Below, one piece after another: positions 1 through 9,380 of a stretch of 64,000 nucleotides of DNA; the first letter of the stretch is position 1, and the number at the start of each line of letters is the position of its first letter. Made by a program: the position numbers and the translations under genes. The stretch is from the NCBI GenBank assembly GCA_017452505.1, contig JAFTMI010000003.1, positions 97,708 through 161,707 on the forward strand, written 5' to 3'. The notes beneath the pieces were generated by a model. That model made no database searches. It was not told the origin of the DNA and saw nothing but the letters and a program-made list of their open reading frames with translations. This DNA comes from Oscillospiraceae bacterium. Its GTDB lineage: Bacteria > Bacillota > Clostridia > Oscillospirales > Oscillospiraceae.

Positions 1-947
1 TATTTGTGGGAATCAGAGGCAGCAGTGTTGGTATCGATACGCCCAAATATATTGAGAACTTCGGCCACATTGCCAGAGGAAATGCCCACCTTGTTTTTGG
101 CGCGGAGCGCACCTTTGTGAAGATCGTGCAGATTTTGCAGATCATCAGCAAGTCTCCGGTGTTTATATTCCTGGTATGTGCGTTTATCACCAATGGGCTG
201 ATTATCTTCCGGCTTTGGGACTTCCGAAAAAGAATCTCCTTCGTGTGGGCATTCATTTATTTTTATGCTTGCTTTTATTTCTTCGCATTTAACATTGTCA
301 GACAGATGGTGGCGGTTGCCATTGTTTTCTGGGGAACAAGATTTGTGCAGAAAGAAAAATATATCCCATTCCTTGCTTGCGTGGTGGCGGCATTTCTTTT
401 CCACCAGTCGGCATTGCTGGGTGTTTTGTATTTAGTGTTTGATTTCCTGCAAAAGGACAAGTGGAAGCGCCATAAGGTGTTGTTTTTGGCATTTTTGTGC
501 GCAGGCGTTTTGGCCGGTGGCTTTATTCTTTTGAAGGCATCTAAGTATTTGCATTATTTCAAGAATATCCGGATGAATATTGGTTTCCTGATTCCTCTGA
601 AAATCGGTTTCCTTGCCTTGTATGTGGTTGCGGTGAAGCTGATTTCCGGCCATTGGTTTGGAAAGAAGATAAACGACCGGTACGAGTATGTGAATACATT
701 TGTGGTTGTTTATTACGGTTTGGGCCTGTTTATTACCCTGTTGGGATATTTCTTCTCATTTATGGACCGTATTGGTTTGTACTTTACTGTCTGTGGTTGC
801 CTGTTTATGGGCCATGTGGCAAAGAGAACCAAGCATCCTGTTTTGGTGAGAATCATCTTTGCTGTGATAATCGGAATTCCCTTTGTTATGGATCTGGTCA
901 GCGAAGGCCAGGGGCAGTTGCCTTATCAGTTCTTCTGGCAAAAATAG
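1..947 (+). CDS. EpsG-family exopolysaccharide polymerase/membrane protein (5' partial)
   Basis: A polytopic membrane protein in a polysaccharide cluster. The reading frame is open at the left edge, so the true start lies outside; the first usable codon inside is GTG at 6. The N-terminal part visible reads RGSSVGIDTPKYI, which resembles the RGxxVGxDTxxY stretch near the start of EpsG-family (Wzy-like) proteins. At least seven hydrophobic segments follow, including around residues 50-70, 75-105, 115-140 and 155-175. EpsG-type proteins are thought to polymerise repeat units at the membrane. It is followed after 19 bases by a glycosyltransferase in the same direction. The family call rests on this motif, topology and context. 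Confidence 0.7.
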   Translation, partial: FVGIRGSSVGIDTPKYIENFGHIARGNAHLVFGAERTFVKIVQILQIISKSPVFIFLVCAFITNGLIIFRLWDFRKRISFVWAFIYFYACFYFFAFNIVRQMVAVAIVFWGTRFVQKEKYIPFLACVVAAFLFHQSALLGVLYLVFDFLQKDKWKRHKVLFLAFLCAGVLAGGFILLKASKYLHYFKNIRMNIGFLIPLKIGFLALYVVAVKLISGHWFGKKINDRYEYVNTFVVVYYGLGLFITLLGYFFSFMDRIGLYFTVCGCLFMGHVAKRTKHPVLVRIIFAVIIGIPFVMDLVSEGQGQLPYQFFWQK

Positions 948-966
948 AATTTACAGAGGTAGTCCT

Positions 967-1860
967 ATGAAAAATATATCTGTGATAGTCCCGCTGTTCA
1001 ATGCGGAGCGGTTTTTGCCCTTTCTCTTTGACTGCTTTGATAAGTGTGCATTTGCAGAAGGGGACGAGATCCTGTTGGTGGACAACGGCTCCAAGGATTG
1101 TTCCTACGAGCTGTGTATCCAGCAGGCGCAGAAGCATCCCAACTTGTACCGGGTTCTGCAATACACAGAAAAAGCCGATTCCTATGCAGCAAGAAACCAC
1201 GCGGTCTCCCAGGCCAAGGGTGACATCTTTGCTTTTACAGACAGCGATTGCAAGCCTTCACCGGCTTGGTTGGAGCAGGTCCGAAAGGTGGAAGAGGGCT
1301 TCGTTTTAGCCGGTAAGGTGGAATTGGAACTGATCGAGAATAACCTGTGGGAACATTTGGACAGATTGGTCCATTTGGGCCAGACCGAGGCGGCCATTGC
1401 CAACAATTGCGTACCCACTGCCAATATGGCAGTAAACCGGGAGGATTATTTCAAAGTGGGCCTGTTTGAGGAGCGGTTCTCCGGCGGTGACTTTGAATGG
1501 TCTCAGAGAGCCTGCCGCAAGGGCCTCACCGTCAAGTACGATCCGGAAGCCTTTATGTACCACCCCTCCCGCAAGACCTTTGAGGAGATCGCCACCCGGG
1601 AAAAACGTACGGCTTACGGCAAGGGAAAGTCCTGCCGCAACAACGGAGGCTCCAAAGCCCGTCTGGCGCTGGTGTTCTTCCTGAAAATATTCAAAATCGA
1701 TACCAACTGGAATCTTACCAAAGGCCTGAAGAAAAACGGCGTAAGCTTCAAAGACCGCGTATATTTTAATGTGAAGTTTTTCCAGATCCGTGTCATGCAG
1801 CTCAAAGCTGCTTTGGCCGGTTATAATGGCGTAAATGCCAGAGATCTGAAGATCAAATAG
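967..1860 (+). CDS. Glycosyltransferase family 2
   Basis: A cytoplasmic inverting sugar transferase of 297 residues, probably adding one sugar to a lipid-linked repeat unit. The N-terminus ISVIVPLFNAERFL is the classic GT-A opening, LLVDNGSKD follows at about residues 37-45, and the metal-binding DxD is in FTDSDCKPS near residue 90. The ATG at 967 was chosen because it begins directly with the MKNISVIVPLF core; an in-frame upstream extension to 883 would overlap the previous gene and adds non-conserved residues. The donor and acceptor sugars cannot be told from sequence. Confidence 0.85.
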   Translation: MKNISVIVPLFNAERFLPFLFDCFDKCAFAEGDEILLVDNGSKDCSYELCIQQAQKHPNLYRVLQYTEKADSYAARNHAVSQAKGDIFAFTDSDCKPSPAWLEQVRKVEEGFVLAGKVELELIENNLWEHLDRLVHLGQTEAAIANNCVPTANMAVNREDYFKVGLFEERFSGGDFEWSQRACRKGLTVKYDPEAFMYHPSRKTFEEIATREKRTAYGKGKSCRNNGGSKARLALVFFLKIFKIDTNWNLTKGLKKNGVSFKDRVYFNVKFFQIRVMQLKAALAGYNGVNARDLKIK

Positions 1861-1873
1861 AAAGGATCCTAAT

Positions 1874-2797
1874 ATGGGCATTATAAAAAAAATCATTTCT
1901 TATATAACAGACAGCGATTACCGCTTTTTGTACAATGCGGATAAGGGTTGGCACAATAACATGTCCGACGAGGCGTACATCAAGAGAAAGTTTAAGGCCC
2001 ATTTCAAAAGGGAATTGGACTTGGAAAACCCCAAGACCCTGAATGAAAAGCTGCAGTGGCTGAAGCTTTATTACCGGAAGCCGGAGTTTACCCAAATGGT
2101 AGACAAGCACTCCGCAAAGGAGTATGTGGCGAACATCATCGGCCAGGAGCATATTATTCCTACCTTGGGCGTGTGGAAGTCCTTTGATGAGATCGATTTT
2201 GATAAGCTGCCCAATCAGTTTGTGCTGAAATGCACCCACGACTGTGGCGGTTTGGTGATCTGCAAGGACAAGAGCAAGCTGGATAAGGCTGCGGCAAAGA
2301 AAAAGATAGAAAAGTGTCTGAAATACAATTTCTTCTGGTTTGGCAGAGAGTGGCCCTATAAGAATGTAGAGCCTCAGATCATCTGCGAAGAGTATATCAC
2401 CGACAGCCCGGATACCGAGGAACTGACAGACTACAAATTCCACTGCTTTGATGGTGTTGTGGATTGCGTAATGGTGTGCTATGATCGCTTCAGCGGTGAA
2501 ACAAAGTACTATTATTTTAATGAGAAATGGGAACTGCAACGGCTGAATAATTGGGGCAAAAAGGCTCCTGAAGGCTTCACCCTTCCCAAGCCGGAAGGCA
2601 TGGACGAAATGTTCCGCATTGCGGAGAAACTGTCCAAGGGAATGCCCTATATGCGGGTGGACTTGTATCAAAGCAACGGAAAGATTTATTTTGGCGAGTT
2701 GACCCTGTTCTCCGCCAGCGGTTTTGACTGGAAGCTTTTTCCGGAGACTGATGCTTATTGGGGCGAAAAATTGGTCCTGCCCGAAAAGATTTCTTAA
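1874..2797 (+). CDS. TupA-like ATP-grasp protein
   Basis: This 307-residue protein matches the TupA-like ATP-grasp family, named after a protein of teichuronopeptide synthesis and common in capsule clusters. Visible hallmarks are the N-terminal NPKTLNEKLQWLKLYYR block (about residues 55-71), the DKHSAKEYV block, FVLKCTHDCGG (about 117-127) for nucleotide binding, and EEYITD and DYKFHCFDG further on. The family probably ligates an amino acid or modifies a sugar residue; the substrate is unknown. It starts 14 bases after the glycosyltransferase and is followed by another GT2 gene, so all are likely one transcript. Confidence 0.8.
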   Translation: MGIIKKIISYITDSDYRFLYNADKGWHNNMSDEAYIKRKFKAHFKRELDLENPKTLNEKLQWLKLYYRKPEFTQMVDKHSAKEYVANIIGQEHIIPTLGVWKSFDEIDFDKLPNQFVLKCTHDCGGLVICKDKSKLDKAAAKKKIEKCLKYNFFWFGREWPYKNVEPQIICEEYITDSPDTEELTDYKFHCFDGVVDCVMVCYDRFSGETKYYYFNEKWELQRLNNWGKKAPEGFTLPKPEGMDEMFRIAEKLSKGMPYMRVDLYQSNGKIYFGELTLFSASGFDWKLFPETDAYWGEKLVLPEKIS

Positions 2798-2817
2798 ATT
2801 ATAAAGGAAAGAGAAAA

Positions 2818-4053
2818 ATGGAGTATCTGTTATCAGTTGTAATTCCCTCCAGAAACCGGCAGATATATGCCCTGCAAAGCGTGCAGCAGATCTATGCTGT
2901 TACGGACGAATCTGTGCAGATCGTTGTGCAGGACAACAGTGACGACGACAGCCTGGCTGCTATGCTGGAGAAGGAAAACTTCGGTCCCCGGGTGAAGTAT
3001 ACCTATATTGCCACCCGGATCCCCGGCGTGGACAATTATGCAGGCGGCATTGCCGCCAGCGACGGCGAATATGTCTGCTGCATCGGTGACGACGACGGTG
3101 TGCTGCGGGGCATTGTGGATGTTGTGAAGTGGGCGAAAGAAAACAATATCCCTGCGGTAAAGCCCGGTGTGCAGGCCTCTTATTTCTGGCCCGGCACCAT
3201 GCCCTCCTTCCCGGAAGGCTGTCTCAATCTGGAGTATACAGATGCTTCTTGTTACTATGCAAATCCCCAGCAGGAGCTGGAGAGATTCTTGAAGTCCGGC
3301 GCATTGGATTTCCCCAATGCCAAGCTGGTCAAGGCCTATCACGGCATTGTCCGCAAGGATATGTTCCAAAAGATCTATGACAAGACCGGCAGGTATTGCG
3401 GCGGCCTTTCCCCGGATATTTATTTGAGCACATCCTTGTCCCTGGATACGGATAGCCTGCTGTGTCTGAACTTCCCGCTGACAATTTTCGGTGCCTGCAA
3501 GCAGAGTACCACCGGTGACTCCGTCAATAAGGTCAATGTGAGCAAGTTAGAGCGGGCACCCCATTTTATTGGCCAGCCCTATACCTGGTCTGAGAAGGTT
3601 CCGGCCTATTACTGCGGCATGAATATCTGGGCGGATTCTGCTATGCACGCATTGGATGATATGGGCGCAGAGGATATGAAGAAGCTCTTTTATGTGGAGA
3701 AGCTGACCTGTATGTGTCTGCTGAATCACCGCGCCTATAAGAAGGAAATTATGGAGAATTTCCACCGCAACAACTGTGACGAGCAGCTCCTGAAAAAGGA
3801 AATGCGGCAGAGCTACCCCGGTTTCATGAAGAAGAAGATCAAGGAAACCTTCCGGAACATTAAGCCGGTTGCGAAAATTTACCGAGCCATTCGCGATAAG
3901 CGCCAGGCCCAGGTAAATGAGAAGGTGTTTACCACTGCGGGCATTGCAGATATCAAGACAGCGGAAGAGATCATCACCGCTACCGTGCAGCCCGCCATTG
4001 ATAAATTCTTAGACACTATGAAAAACACTAAGGGTGGTACAGATGGAAAATAA
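2818..4053 (+). CDS. Glycosyltransferase family 2 (long form)
   Basis: A GT2 enzyme of 411 residues starting at the ATG in MEYLLSVVIPSRNRQ; AAAGGAAAGAG just upstream serves as the ribosome binding site. QIVVQDNSDDDSL (about residues 37-49) and CCIGDDDGVL (about 86-95) are the two acidic nucleotide-sugar binding sites. The C-terminal third (from about residue 300) is charged, has no recognised motif, and may position the acceptor or contact the membrane. It overlaps the following flippase gene by 11 bases, indicating translational coupling. The sugar specificity is unknown. Confidence 0.83.
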   Translation: MEYLLSVVIPSRNRQIYALQSVQQIYAVTDESVQIVVQDNSDDDSLAAMLEKENFGPRVKYTYIATRIPGVDNYAGGIAASDGEYVCCIGDDDGVLRGIVDVVKWAKENNIPAVKPGVQASYFWPGTMPSFPEGCLNLEYTDASCYYANPQQELERFLKSGALDFPNAKLVKAYHGIVRKDMFQKIYDKTGRYCGGLSPDIYLSTSLSLDTDSLLCLNFPLTIFGACKQSTTGDSVNKVNVSKLERAPHFIGQPYTWSEKVPAYYCGMNIWADSAMHALDDMGAEDMKKLFYVEKLTCMCLLNHRAYKKEIMENFHRNNCDEQLLKKEMRQSYPGFMKKKIKETFRNIKPVAKIYRAIRDKRQAQVNEKVFTTAGIADIKTAEEIITATVQPAIDKFLDTMKNTKGGTDGK

Positions 4054-5518
4054 TCCCCCGCGCAATACAGGCGGCTCTGTTGCCAAGAATATGGCCTGGT
4101 CTGTGGTGGAACGGGTAACCTCTCAGTTTTTGCACACGGTTCTTTCCATTATCCTGGCGCGGTTGCTGTTGCCCGAGGATTATGCCTCGGTAGCCCTTGT
4201 TACAGTTTTTGTGAACCTGGCAGGCACAGTGGTCACTTCCAGCTTTGCCAGCGCGCTGATCTTCGACAGAGAACAAAGCCCCCGGCGCTATTCTACGGGA
4301 ATGTTTGCCATTTTGATGGCAACAGGCATTCTGTATGCGGCGCTGTTTATTGCCGCGCCCTGGATCGCAGCCTATTATGACGATCCTGCTGTGCTGAACA
4401 TCACACGGGTGATGTCCCTTCTGTTTGTGCTGCAGGGTGTGCATTCGATCCTTATGGCGTATGTTTCCAAGAATATGCTGTTCAAGAAAACATACAAAGC
4501 CACCTTGATCGGCGCAGTGAGCGGCGCTGCAGTCGCTTTTACACTGGCATACACCGGAAACGGCGTTTGGGCGCTGGTGTTCCTGCCTATGATGGAAACG
4601 GCGATTTCTTCCGTGATTCTGTGGAAGAGTATCGGCTTCAAGCTGGTATGGGAATTTGACTGGCCCTATGTGAAGTTCATGGTGAAATACTGCACAAAAT
4701 TTGTGCTGGTGGATCTACTGAACTCTTTGTATACCAGCTTAAACAGCTTGATCATTGCCAAGAAGCATTCTAAGGCTGATCTGGCTTATTACAGCAAGTC
4801 CTACAATCTGCCCCAAATGCTTTTGGGCAGTGTGAATACCGCCGTGTCCAAGGTGCTGTTCCCGGTTTTCTCCGAGGCAAAAAGCGACCTGGATCTGATC
4901 CGTCAGAAATTGCGCTACGGCATTCGGCTGAGCTGCTTCGTGCTGATGCCGCTGATGGCAGGCCTTATGATGGTTTCCCAGGAAGCGGTTGTATTCCTGT
5001 TTACGGAAAACTGGATCGGCATGGTGCCCTATTTGCAGATCATGTGCGCCCTTTGGGCATTCCAGCCCGTACAGATCTGCGCTGTGCAGGCCTTTAAGGC
5101 TGTTGGCAAGGGCGATGACTATCTGCGGTTGGAAATTCTGAAAAAGGTGCTTTCTTTGGCACTTCTGTTTGGCCTGTTGTATTTGGTCAACGATCCCATT
5201 GCAGTTGCCTGGGCGGCATTTGCAGCCCAGCTGGTGTCCTGCATCGTGAATATTCCTTATCTGAAGAAGGTATTTCACTATACTGTACGGCAGCAGTTGG
5301 CAGACCTTGGCATACCCATTGCCCTTTGCGCGGTTATGAGCGCCGCCATTTACGGCGTGGGCTTCTTAGTTGGCAATTTGGTCGTGCGCCTGTTTGTGAA
5401 GGTCTTTGTTGGCGTGGTAGCCTATGTGGCGGTGGCTGCGGTCACCGGTAACGAAAGTTTCTATGTGCTGCTGGAAACTGTCACCAAGGGCAAAATCAAG
5501 AGAAAACAAAAAAGCTGA
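4043..5518 (+). CDS. Wzx-type polysaccharide flippase
   Basis: A 491-residue membrane protein of the MOP (MATE-like) superfamily, predicted to flip undecaprenyl-linked repeat units across the membrane. Repeated 20-residue hydrophobic segments run through the whole length, and the N-terminal WSVVERVTSQFLHTVLSIILARLL is typical of Wzx/RfbX proteins. The ATG at 4043 was preferred over an in-frame GTG at 4034 because AAGGGTGG lies at a suitable distance before it. The start is inside the end of the preceding glycosyltransferase gene. With the EpsG-like polymerase it suggests a Wzx/Wzy-dependent pathway. Confidence 0.85.
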   Translation: MENNPPRNTGGSVAKNMAWSVVERVTSQFLHTVLSIILARLLLPEDYASVALVTVFVNLAGTVVTSSFASALIFDREQSPRRYSTGMFAILMATGILYAALFIAAPWIAAYYDDPAVLNITRVMSLLFVLQGVHSILMAYVSKNMLFKKTYKATLIGAVSGAAVAFTLAYTGNGVWALVFLPMMETAISSVILWKSIGFKLVWEFDWPYVKFMVKYCTKFVLVDLLNSLYTSLNSLIIAKKHSKADLAYYSKSYNLPQMLLGSVNTAVSKVLFPVFSEAKSDLDLIRQKLRYGIRLSCFVLMPLMAGLMMVSQEAVVFLFTENWIGMVPYLQIMCALWAFQPVQICAVQAFKAVGKGDDYLRLEILKKVLSLALLFGLLYLVNDPIAVAWAAFAAQLVSCIVNIPYLKKVFHYTVRQQLADLGIPIALCAVMSAAIYGVGFLVGNLVVRLFVKVFVGVVAYVAVAAVTGNESFYVLLETVTKGKIKRKQKS

Positions 5519-5542
5519 TTAACAGCATTGAGGAGGATATGT

Positions 5543-6631
5543 ATGTTACCTTTGGTAAAGCCTTATATCGCACCCCGGGATGAAATGATGCCCGCTATTG
5601 AGAAGATCCTGTACAGCGGCTACATTGCTGAGGGCGAAGCCGTCTATTCCTTTGAAGATGAATTTGCCAAGTACATTGGCAATCCCAATGTGCTGATGCT
5701 CAGCTCCGGTACTGCCGCGCTGCATATTGCGCTGCTGCTTCTGAATGTGGGCCCCGGCGATGAGGTGATCAGCACCCCCATGACCGCTGAACCCACCAAT
5801 ACCACCATTGCCCTCACCGGCGCAAAGATCGTGTGGGCCGATGTGGATGTGAATACCGGCTTGCTGGATCCCAAGTCCGTACGGGAAAAGATCACCGAAA
5901 AGACCAAGGCCATTATGCTGGTGCACTATGCCGGTATGGTCTGTGATATGGACGAGTTCAATAAGATCTCCGAGGAGTTCAATATCCCGGTGATCGAGGA
6001 TACTGCCCATGCCTTTGGCAGTAAGTATAACGGCAAGATCGTGGGCTCTAACTCCCGCTTTACCTGCTATTCCTTCCAGGCCATCAAGCAGATGACCACC
6101 GTGGATGGTGGCGCCATTGCTTTCCGGGATGAAGCTGATGTGGCTGCTGCCCGCAGGCTGAGATGGTTCGGCTTGGACAAAAAGGTTTCCAGAATGGAAA
6201 ACGATATTACCCGCGCCGGCTATAAGTACGGTATGAACAATGTAACAGCCACCATCGGCAGCGTGCAGCTGGCACACTTCCCCGAGGTGATCGGCAGATA
6301 CATTTCCAACGGCAAGTACTATGACGAAGCCCTGAAGGGCATCCCCGGCGTGACCATGGTACCTTATTATAAAAATACGGAGCCTTCCTACTGGCTGTAC
6401 ACCATGAAGGTGGAAAACCGGGACGGCTTTATGAAGATGATGGAAGAGAACGGCATTTTGGCCTCTCCGCTCCATCACAGAAGCGACACCCACAGTGTCT
6501 TTACGGAATCCCGTTGCGACCTGCCTCAGATGGACAAGTTCTATTCTGAGTTTGTCCACATTCCCTGCGGCTGGTGGGTCTCCGATGAAGACAGAGAGCG
6601 CGTAACCCAGGTAATTAAGAAGGGCTGGTAA
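5543..6631 (+). CDS. DegT/DnrJ/EryC1/StrS sugar aminotransferase
   Basis: A PLP-dependent fold-type I enzyme of 363 residues that would transaminate a nucleotide keto-sugar. Seen: MLSSGTAALHIAL (phosphate-binding region), GDEVISTPMT, IEDTAHAFGS, and the Schiff-base lysine Lys182 in SFQAIKQMTTVDGG, followed by NNVTATIGSVQL. The start is the ATG at 5543 seven bases after AGGAGG; the TTG further upstream lies before that site. A keto-sugar substrate could come from the CapE/FlaA1-like dehydratase at 8286, but that link is inference. It sits directly before a paralogue that lacks the lysine. Confidence 0.87.
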   Translation: MLPLVKPYIAPRDEMMPAIEKILYSGYIAEGEAVYSFEDEFAKYIGNPNVLMLSSGTAALHIALLLLNVGPGDEVISTPMTAEPTNTTIALTGAKIVWADVDVNTGLLDPKSVREKITEKTKAIMLVHYAGMVCDMDEFNKISEEFNIPVIEDTAHAFGSKYNGKIVGSNSRFTCYSFQAIKQMTTVDGGAIAFRDEADVAAARRLRWFGLDKKVSRMENDITRAGYKYGMNNVTATIGSVQLAHFPEVIGRYISNGKYYDEALKGIPGVTMVPYYKNTEPSYWLYTMKVENRDGFMKMMEENGILASPLHHRSDTHSVFTESRCDLPQMDKFYSEFVHIPCGWWVSDEDRERVTQVIKKGW

Positions 6632-6654
6632 TAGCCGAAACGGGGGCGGAGCAT

Positions 6655-7710
6655 ATGATCCCATTGTTAAAACCCTATATGCCGGAACTGCCGGAGATGG
6701 ATGCGATTTTGCATTCCGGCGCTTTGGCTTACGGAAGCTATACAAAGCAATTTGAAGAGAAATTGCGGGAATATTTTAGGGCGCCCTATGTGATGGCGGT
6801 AAACACCTTCAGCAGCGCCATTCAGGTGGCACTGACCACCCTGGATATTGTGCCCGGGGACGAGGTGATCGCATCGCCTATGGCTTGCCTGGTGTCCTCC
6901 CAGCCCTATTTGGCAGCGGGCTTGTCCGTCCGTTGGGCGGATGTGGACCCGGAGAGGGGAACCTTGGACCCGGAGAGTGTCCGGCAGCGGATCACACCCC
7001 GGACGAAGGCCATTGTCCACAACCATTTCTGTGGCTACCCCGGCCATATTGATGAGATCAATGCCATCGGCAAAGAATTCGGCATTCCGGTGATCGATGA
7101 CGGTATCGAGTGTTTTGGAAGCCTTTATAAGGGTCAAAAAATCGGCGCTTGCGGCACGGATGTAACGGTATTTGCCCTCAGCGCGGTGCGTATCCCTAAC
7201 TGCGTGGATGGCGGTGTGATTATTTTCAAAGACCCCCAGCAGTACGCAAAAGCGCTGCTTGTCCGGGATTCCGGTATTGACCGCAGCCGTTTCCGCGACG
7301 ATATCGGTGAGATCAGCCCCGATTGCGATATCAGCTTAGTGGGTTACAGCGCAACCATGAGCAATGTAAACGGCTACATTGGCTTGCAGCAGATGGCTGT
7401 TGCCGATACGCTTTTTGAAAAGCAGCAAAAGCGGGCAGAAAAATGGACTGCCCAGCTGAAAGATATGCCCGGCTGTAAGCCGGTTTCTCCGGTCGAGGGC
7501 GTGCCCAATTACTGGGTCTATGGCCTTTTGGCGGATAATAAGCGGGAGACGATCCTGCGTTTCCGGGAGCAGGGCTATTACGCTTCCGGTGTGCACATTA
7601 TGAACAGCATTTACAGCGCCTTTGGCAAGCAGGATGTGGCGCTGCCCGGCGTTGACGCATTTTACAGCCGTTTTGTGGCCTTGCCCTGCGGCTGGTGGAT
7701 GGAGGAATGA
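6655..7710 (+). CDS. DegT-family protein with Arg replacing the PLP lysine
   Basis: A 351-residue paralogue of the preceding gene with the same order of blocks (NTFSSAIQVALTTL, GDEVIASPMA, IPVIDDGIECFG, CVDGG, SNVNGYIGLQQM). At the position of the Schiff-base lysine it has Arg179 (FALSAVRIPNCVDGG; codon CGT at 7189-7191), and the usual EDxAH/Q segment reads DDGIE. A normal aminotransferase reaction would not be expected. Some DegT relatives have lost the lysine and act as dehydratases or scaffolds, so it may do another reaction or partner with the neighbouring active paralogue. The frame is intact, so it does not look like a decaying gene. Confidence 0.8.
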   Translation: MIPLLKPYMPELPEMDAILHSGALAYGSYTKQFEEKLREYFRAPYVMAVNTFSSAIQVALTTLDIVPGDEVIASPMACLVSSQPYLAAGLSVRWADVDPERGTLDPESVRQRITPRTKAIVHNHFCGYPGHIDEINAIGKEFGIPVIDDGIECFGSLYKGQKIGACGTDVTVFALSAVRIPNCVDGGVIIFKDPQQYAKALLVRDSGIDRSRFRDDIGEISPDCDISLVGYSATMSNVNGYIGLQQMAVADTLFEKQQKRAEKWTAQLKDMPGCKPVSPVEGVPNYWVYGLLADNKRETILRFREQGYYASGVHIMNSIYSAFGKQDVALPGVDAFYSRFVALPCGWWMEE

Positions 7711-7712
7711 AA

Positions 7713-8225
7713 ATGGCATTACGCCTTGACATTCAAAAGCACAAGGATATACCCCGGAAACAGTTAGAGGAAATTGCTTCTTTGAAGGACCAGCATTGGC
7801 CCCACGGAATCAATTCGCAAATCAACTGGATTCTGGACAATTATGAAGAGAATGATGTCCATTTGATCCTGTACCGGGAGGACACCCCGGTGGCCTATGC
7901 CAGCTTGAATGTGATTTCCTGCCAAATGGATTCCCAAGCGGAGGAGATCCTCGGCCTGGGCGGTGTATGTGTGGACCGCTCCTGCCAAAAGCAGGGATTG
8001 GGAAAGGAAATCGTTGAGGGCGCAAACCGGTATATTGCCCAGCAGGGAAAGCCGGGTCTTCTCCTTTGCCATAAAGCGCTGACGGAGTTCTACAGCCGGT
8101 GCGGCTGGCTGGATATGCCCTGCGGCAAGGTCACGGTGGCAGAAAAGGATTTCGACCACTATGTGATGAGCTACGGAAAAGCTTATGAAGGCGTAAAGCG
8201 CTTGGCAATCCCCAAGAATTTTTGA
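7713..8225 (+). CDS. GNAT-family N-acetyltransferase
   Basis: A 170-residue protein with the GNAT core: EEILGLGGVCVDRSCQKQGLGKEIV (about residues 71-95) contains the acetyl-CoA-binding R/Q-x-x-G-x-G/A-like loop QKQGLG, and a β-strand/helix pattern follows. It could N-acetylate the amino sugar made by the upstream aminotransferase, but a substrate cannot be read. GGAGG at 7701-7705 sits one base before an ATG at 7707 and seven before the ATG at 7713, so 7713 was chosen. The start overlaps or abuts the stop of the DegT paralogue, indicating coupling. Confidence 0.75.
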   Translation: MALRLDIQKHKDIPRKQLEEIASLKDQHWPHGINSQINWILDNYEENDVHLILYREDTPVAYASLNVISCQMDSQAEEILGLGGVCVDRSCQKQGLGKEIVEGANRYIAQQGKPGLLLCHKALTEFYSRCGWLDMPCGKVTVAEKDFDHYVMSYGKAYEGVKRLAIPKNF

Positions 8226-8285
8226 CAGTTTACAGAAAAATCTGAATCGATATATTTTATAGAACAGAAAGGTTAGAATGAGGCT

Positions 8286-9338
8286 ATGAACACACAGAAT
8301 TACTTTAACGGAAAAACCCTTATGATCACCGGCGGTACCGGTTCCTTTGGCTCCACTGTGCTGAAGCGTTTCTTGACCTCTGACATTGGCGAGATCCGCA
8401 TTTTCTCCCGTGACGAGAAGAAGCAGGATGATATTCGCCACGAGCTGCAGGCCAAGCATCCGGAGCTGGCAGAAAAAGTGCGTTTCTTCATTGGCGATGT
8501 GCGTAATATTGATTCTCTCCGGGATGCAGTTGCCGGCGTGGACTTCATCTTCCACGCAGCTGCTCTAAAGCAGGTGCCCAGCTGCGAATTCTTCCCCATG
8601 GAGGCGGTTCGCACCAATATCATCGGCACTGACAATCTGCTGAATGCCGCCATTGATGCAAAGGTCAAGAATGTGGTGTGCCTGTCTACCGATAAGGCTG
8701 CTTACCCCATCAATACTATGGGCATTTCCAAGGCTATGATGGAAAAGGTTATCCGCGCCAATGCCCGCCGGGCAATGGAAAAGAGCGGCACCGTTATTTC
8801 CTGTACCCGTTACGGTAATGTTATGTGTTCCCGCGGCTCTATCATTCCGCTGTTCATTGAGCAGATCAAGTCCGGCAAGCCCATCACCATTACCGACCCC
8901 AATATGACCCGTTTCCTGATGAACTTAGACGAGGCTGTGGACCTGGTTATGTTTGCTTTCGAGCATGCAAAGCCTGGCGATCTGTTCGTGCAGAAGTCCG
9001 ATGCCTCTACCATTGGCGTTCTGGGTCAGGCTGTGCAGCAGCTGTTTGGTGATACCGGTACGAAGATCATTGGCAGCCGTCACGGCGAAAAGTTGTATGA
9101 GGTGCTGATGACCAAGGAAGAATTGGTCCGCGCCGAGGATATGGGCGATTACTTCCGTGTAACACCCGATGACAGAGATTTGAACTATGATAAGTACACT
9201 GCCGCCATCAATTCCAAGACCCAGATGGACGAGGAATACAGCAGCCACAACACCAAGCGGTTGGATGTGCAGGGTACCATTGATAAGATCATGACTACCG
9301 ATTATGTCCGCGAGCAGCTGGCTGCCTGGAATAAGTAA
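8286..9338 (+). CDS. UDP-GlcNAc 4,6-dehydratase/epimerase-like SDR (CapE/FlaA1 type)
   Basis: A soluble extended short-chain dehydrogenase of 350 residues. TGGTGSFGSTVLKRFL (about 14-29) is the NAD(P)-binding glycine motif, FHAAALKQVPSCEFFPMEAV is characteristic of the CapD/CapE/PseB group, and the active site is STDKAAYPINTMGISKAMMEK, where Met replaces the usual Tyr of the YxxxK motif, as in PseB/CapE enzymes. Expected product: a UDP-4-keto-6-deoxy-HexNAc, which may feed the DegT enzymes. There is no CapF or CapG homologue nearby, so a UDP-FucNAc end product is not supported. Length fits the soluble CapE group, not the long membrane CapD. Confidence 0.85.
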   Translation: MNTQNYFNGKTLMITGGTGSFGSTVLKRFLTSDIGEIRIFSRDEKKQDDIRHELQAKHPELAEKVRFFIGDVRNIDSLRDAVAGVDFIFHAAALKQVPSCEFFPMEAVRTNIIGTDNLLNAAIDAKVKNVVCLSTDKAAYPINTMGISKAMMEKVIRANARRAMEKSGTVISCTRYGNVMCSRGSIIPLFIEQIKSGKPITITDPNMTRFLMNLDEAVDLVMFAFEHAKPGDLFVQKSDASTIGVLGQAVQQLFGDTGTKIIGSRHGEKLYEVLMTKEELVRAEDMGDYFRVTPDDRDLNYDKYTAAINSKTQMDEEYSSHNTKRLDVQGTIDKIMTTDYVREQLAAWNK

Positions 9339-9380
9339 TAATTTGATGCACCATTCTGCAACAGAAGAGGGGGAAAGTAT

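Noticed and set aside
883-966. Longer start for the first GT2 gene
   Set aside because: The extension overlaps the end of the EpsG-like gene and adds residues not typical of GT2 proteins; ATG 967 begins at the conserved core.
5546-6745. A 399-codon open frame opposite the DegT aminotransferase gene
   Set aside because: Antisense to a clear enzyme gene; His/Gly-rich shadow product with no start signal.
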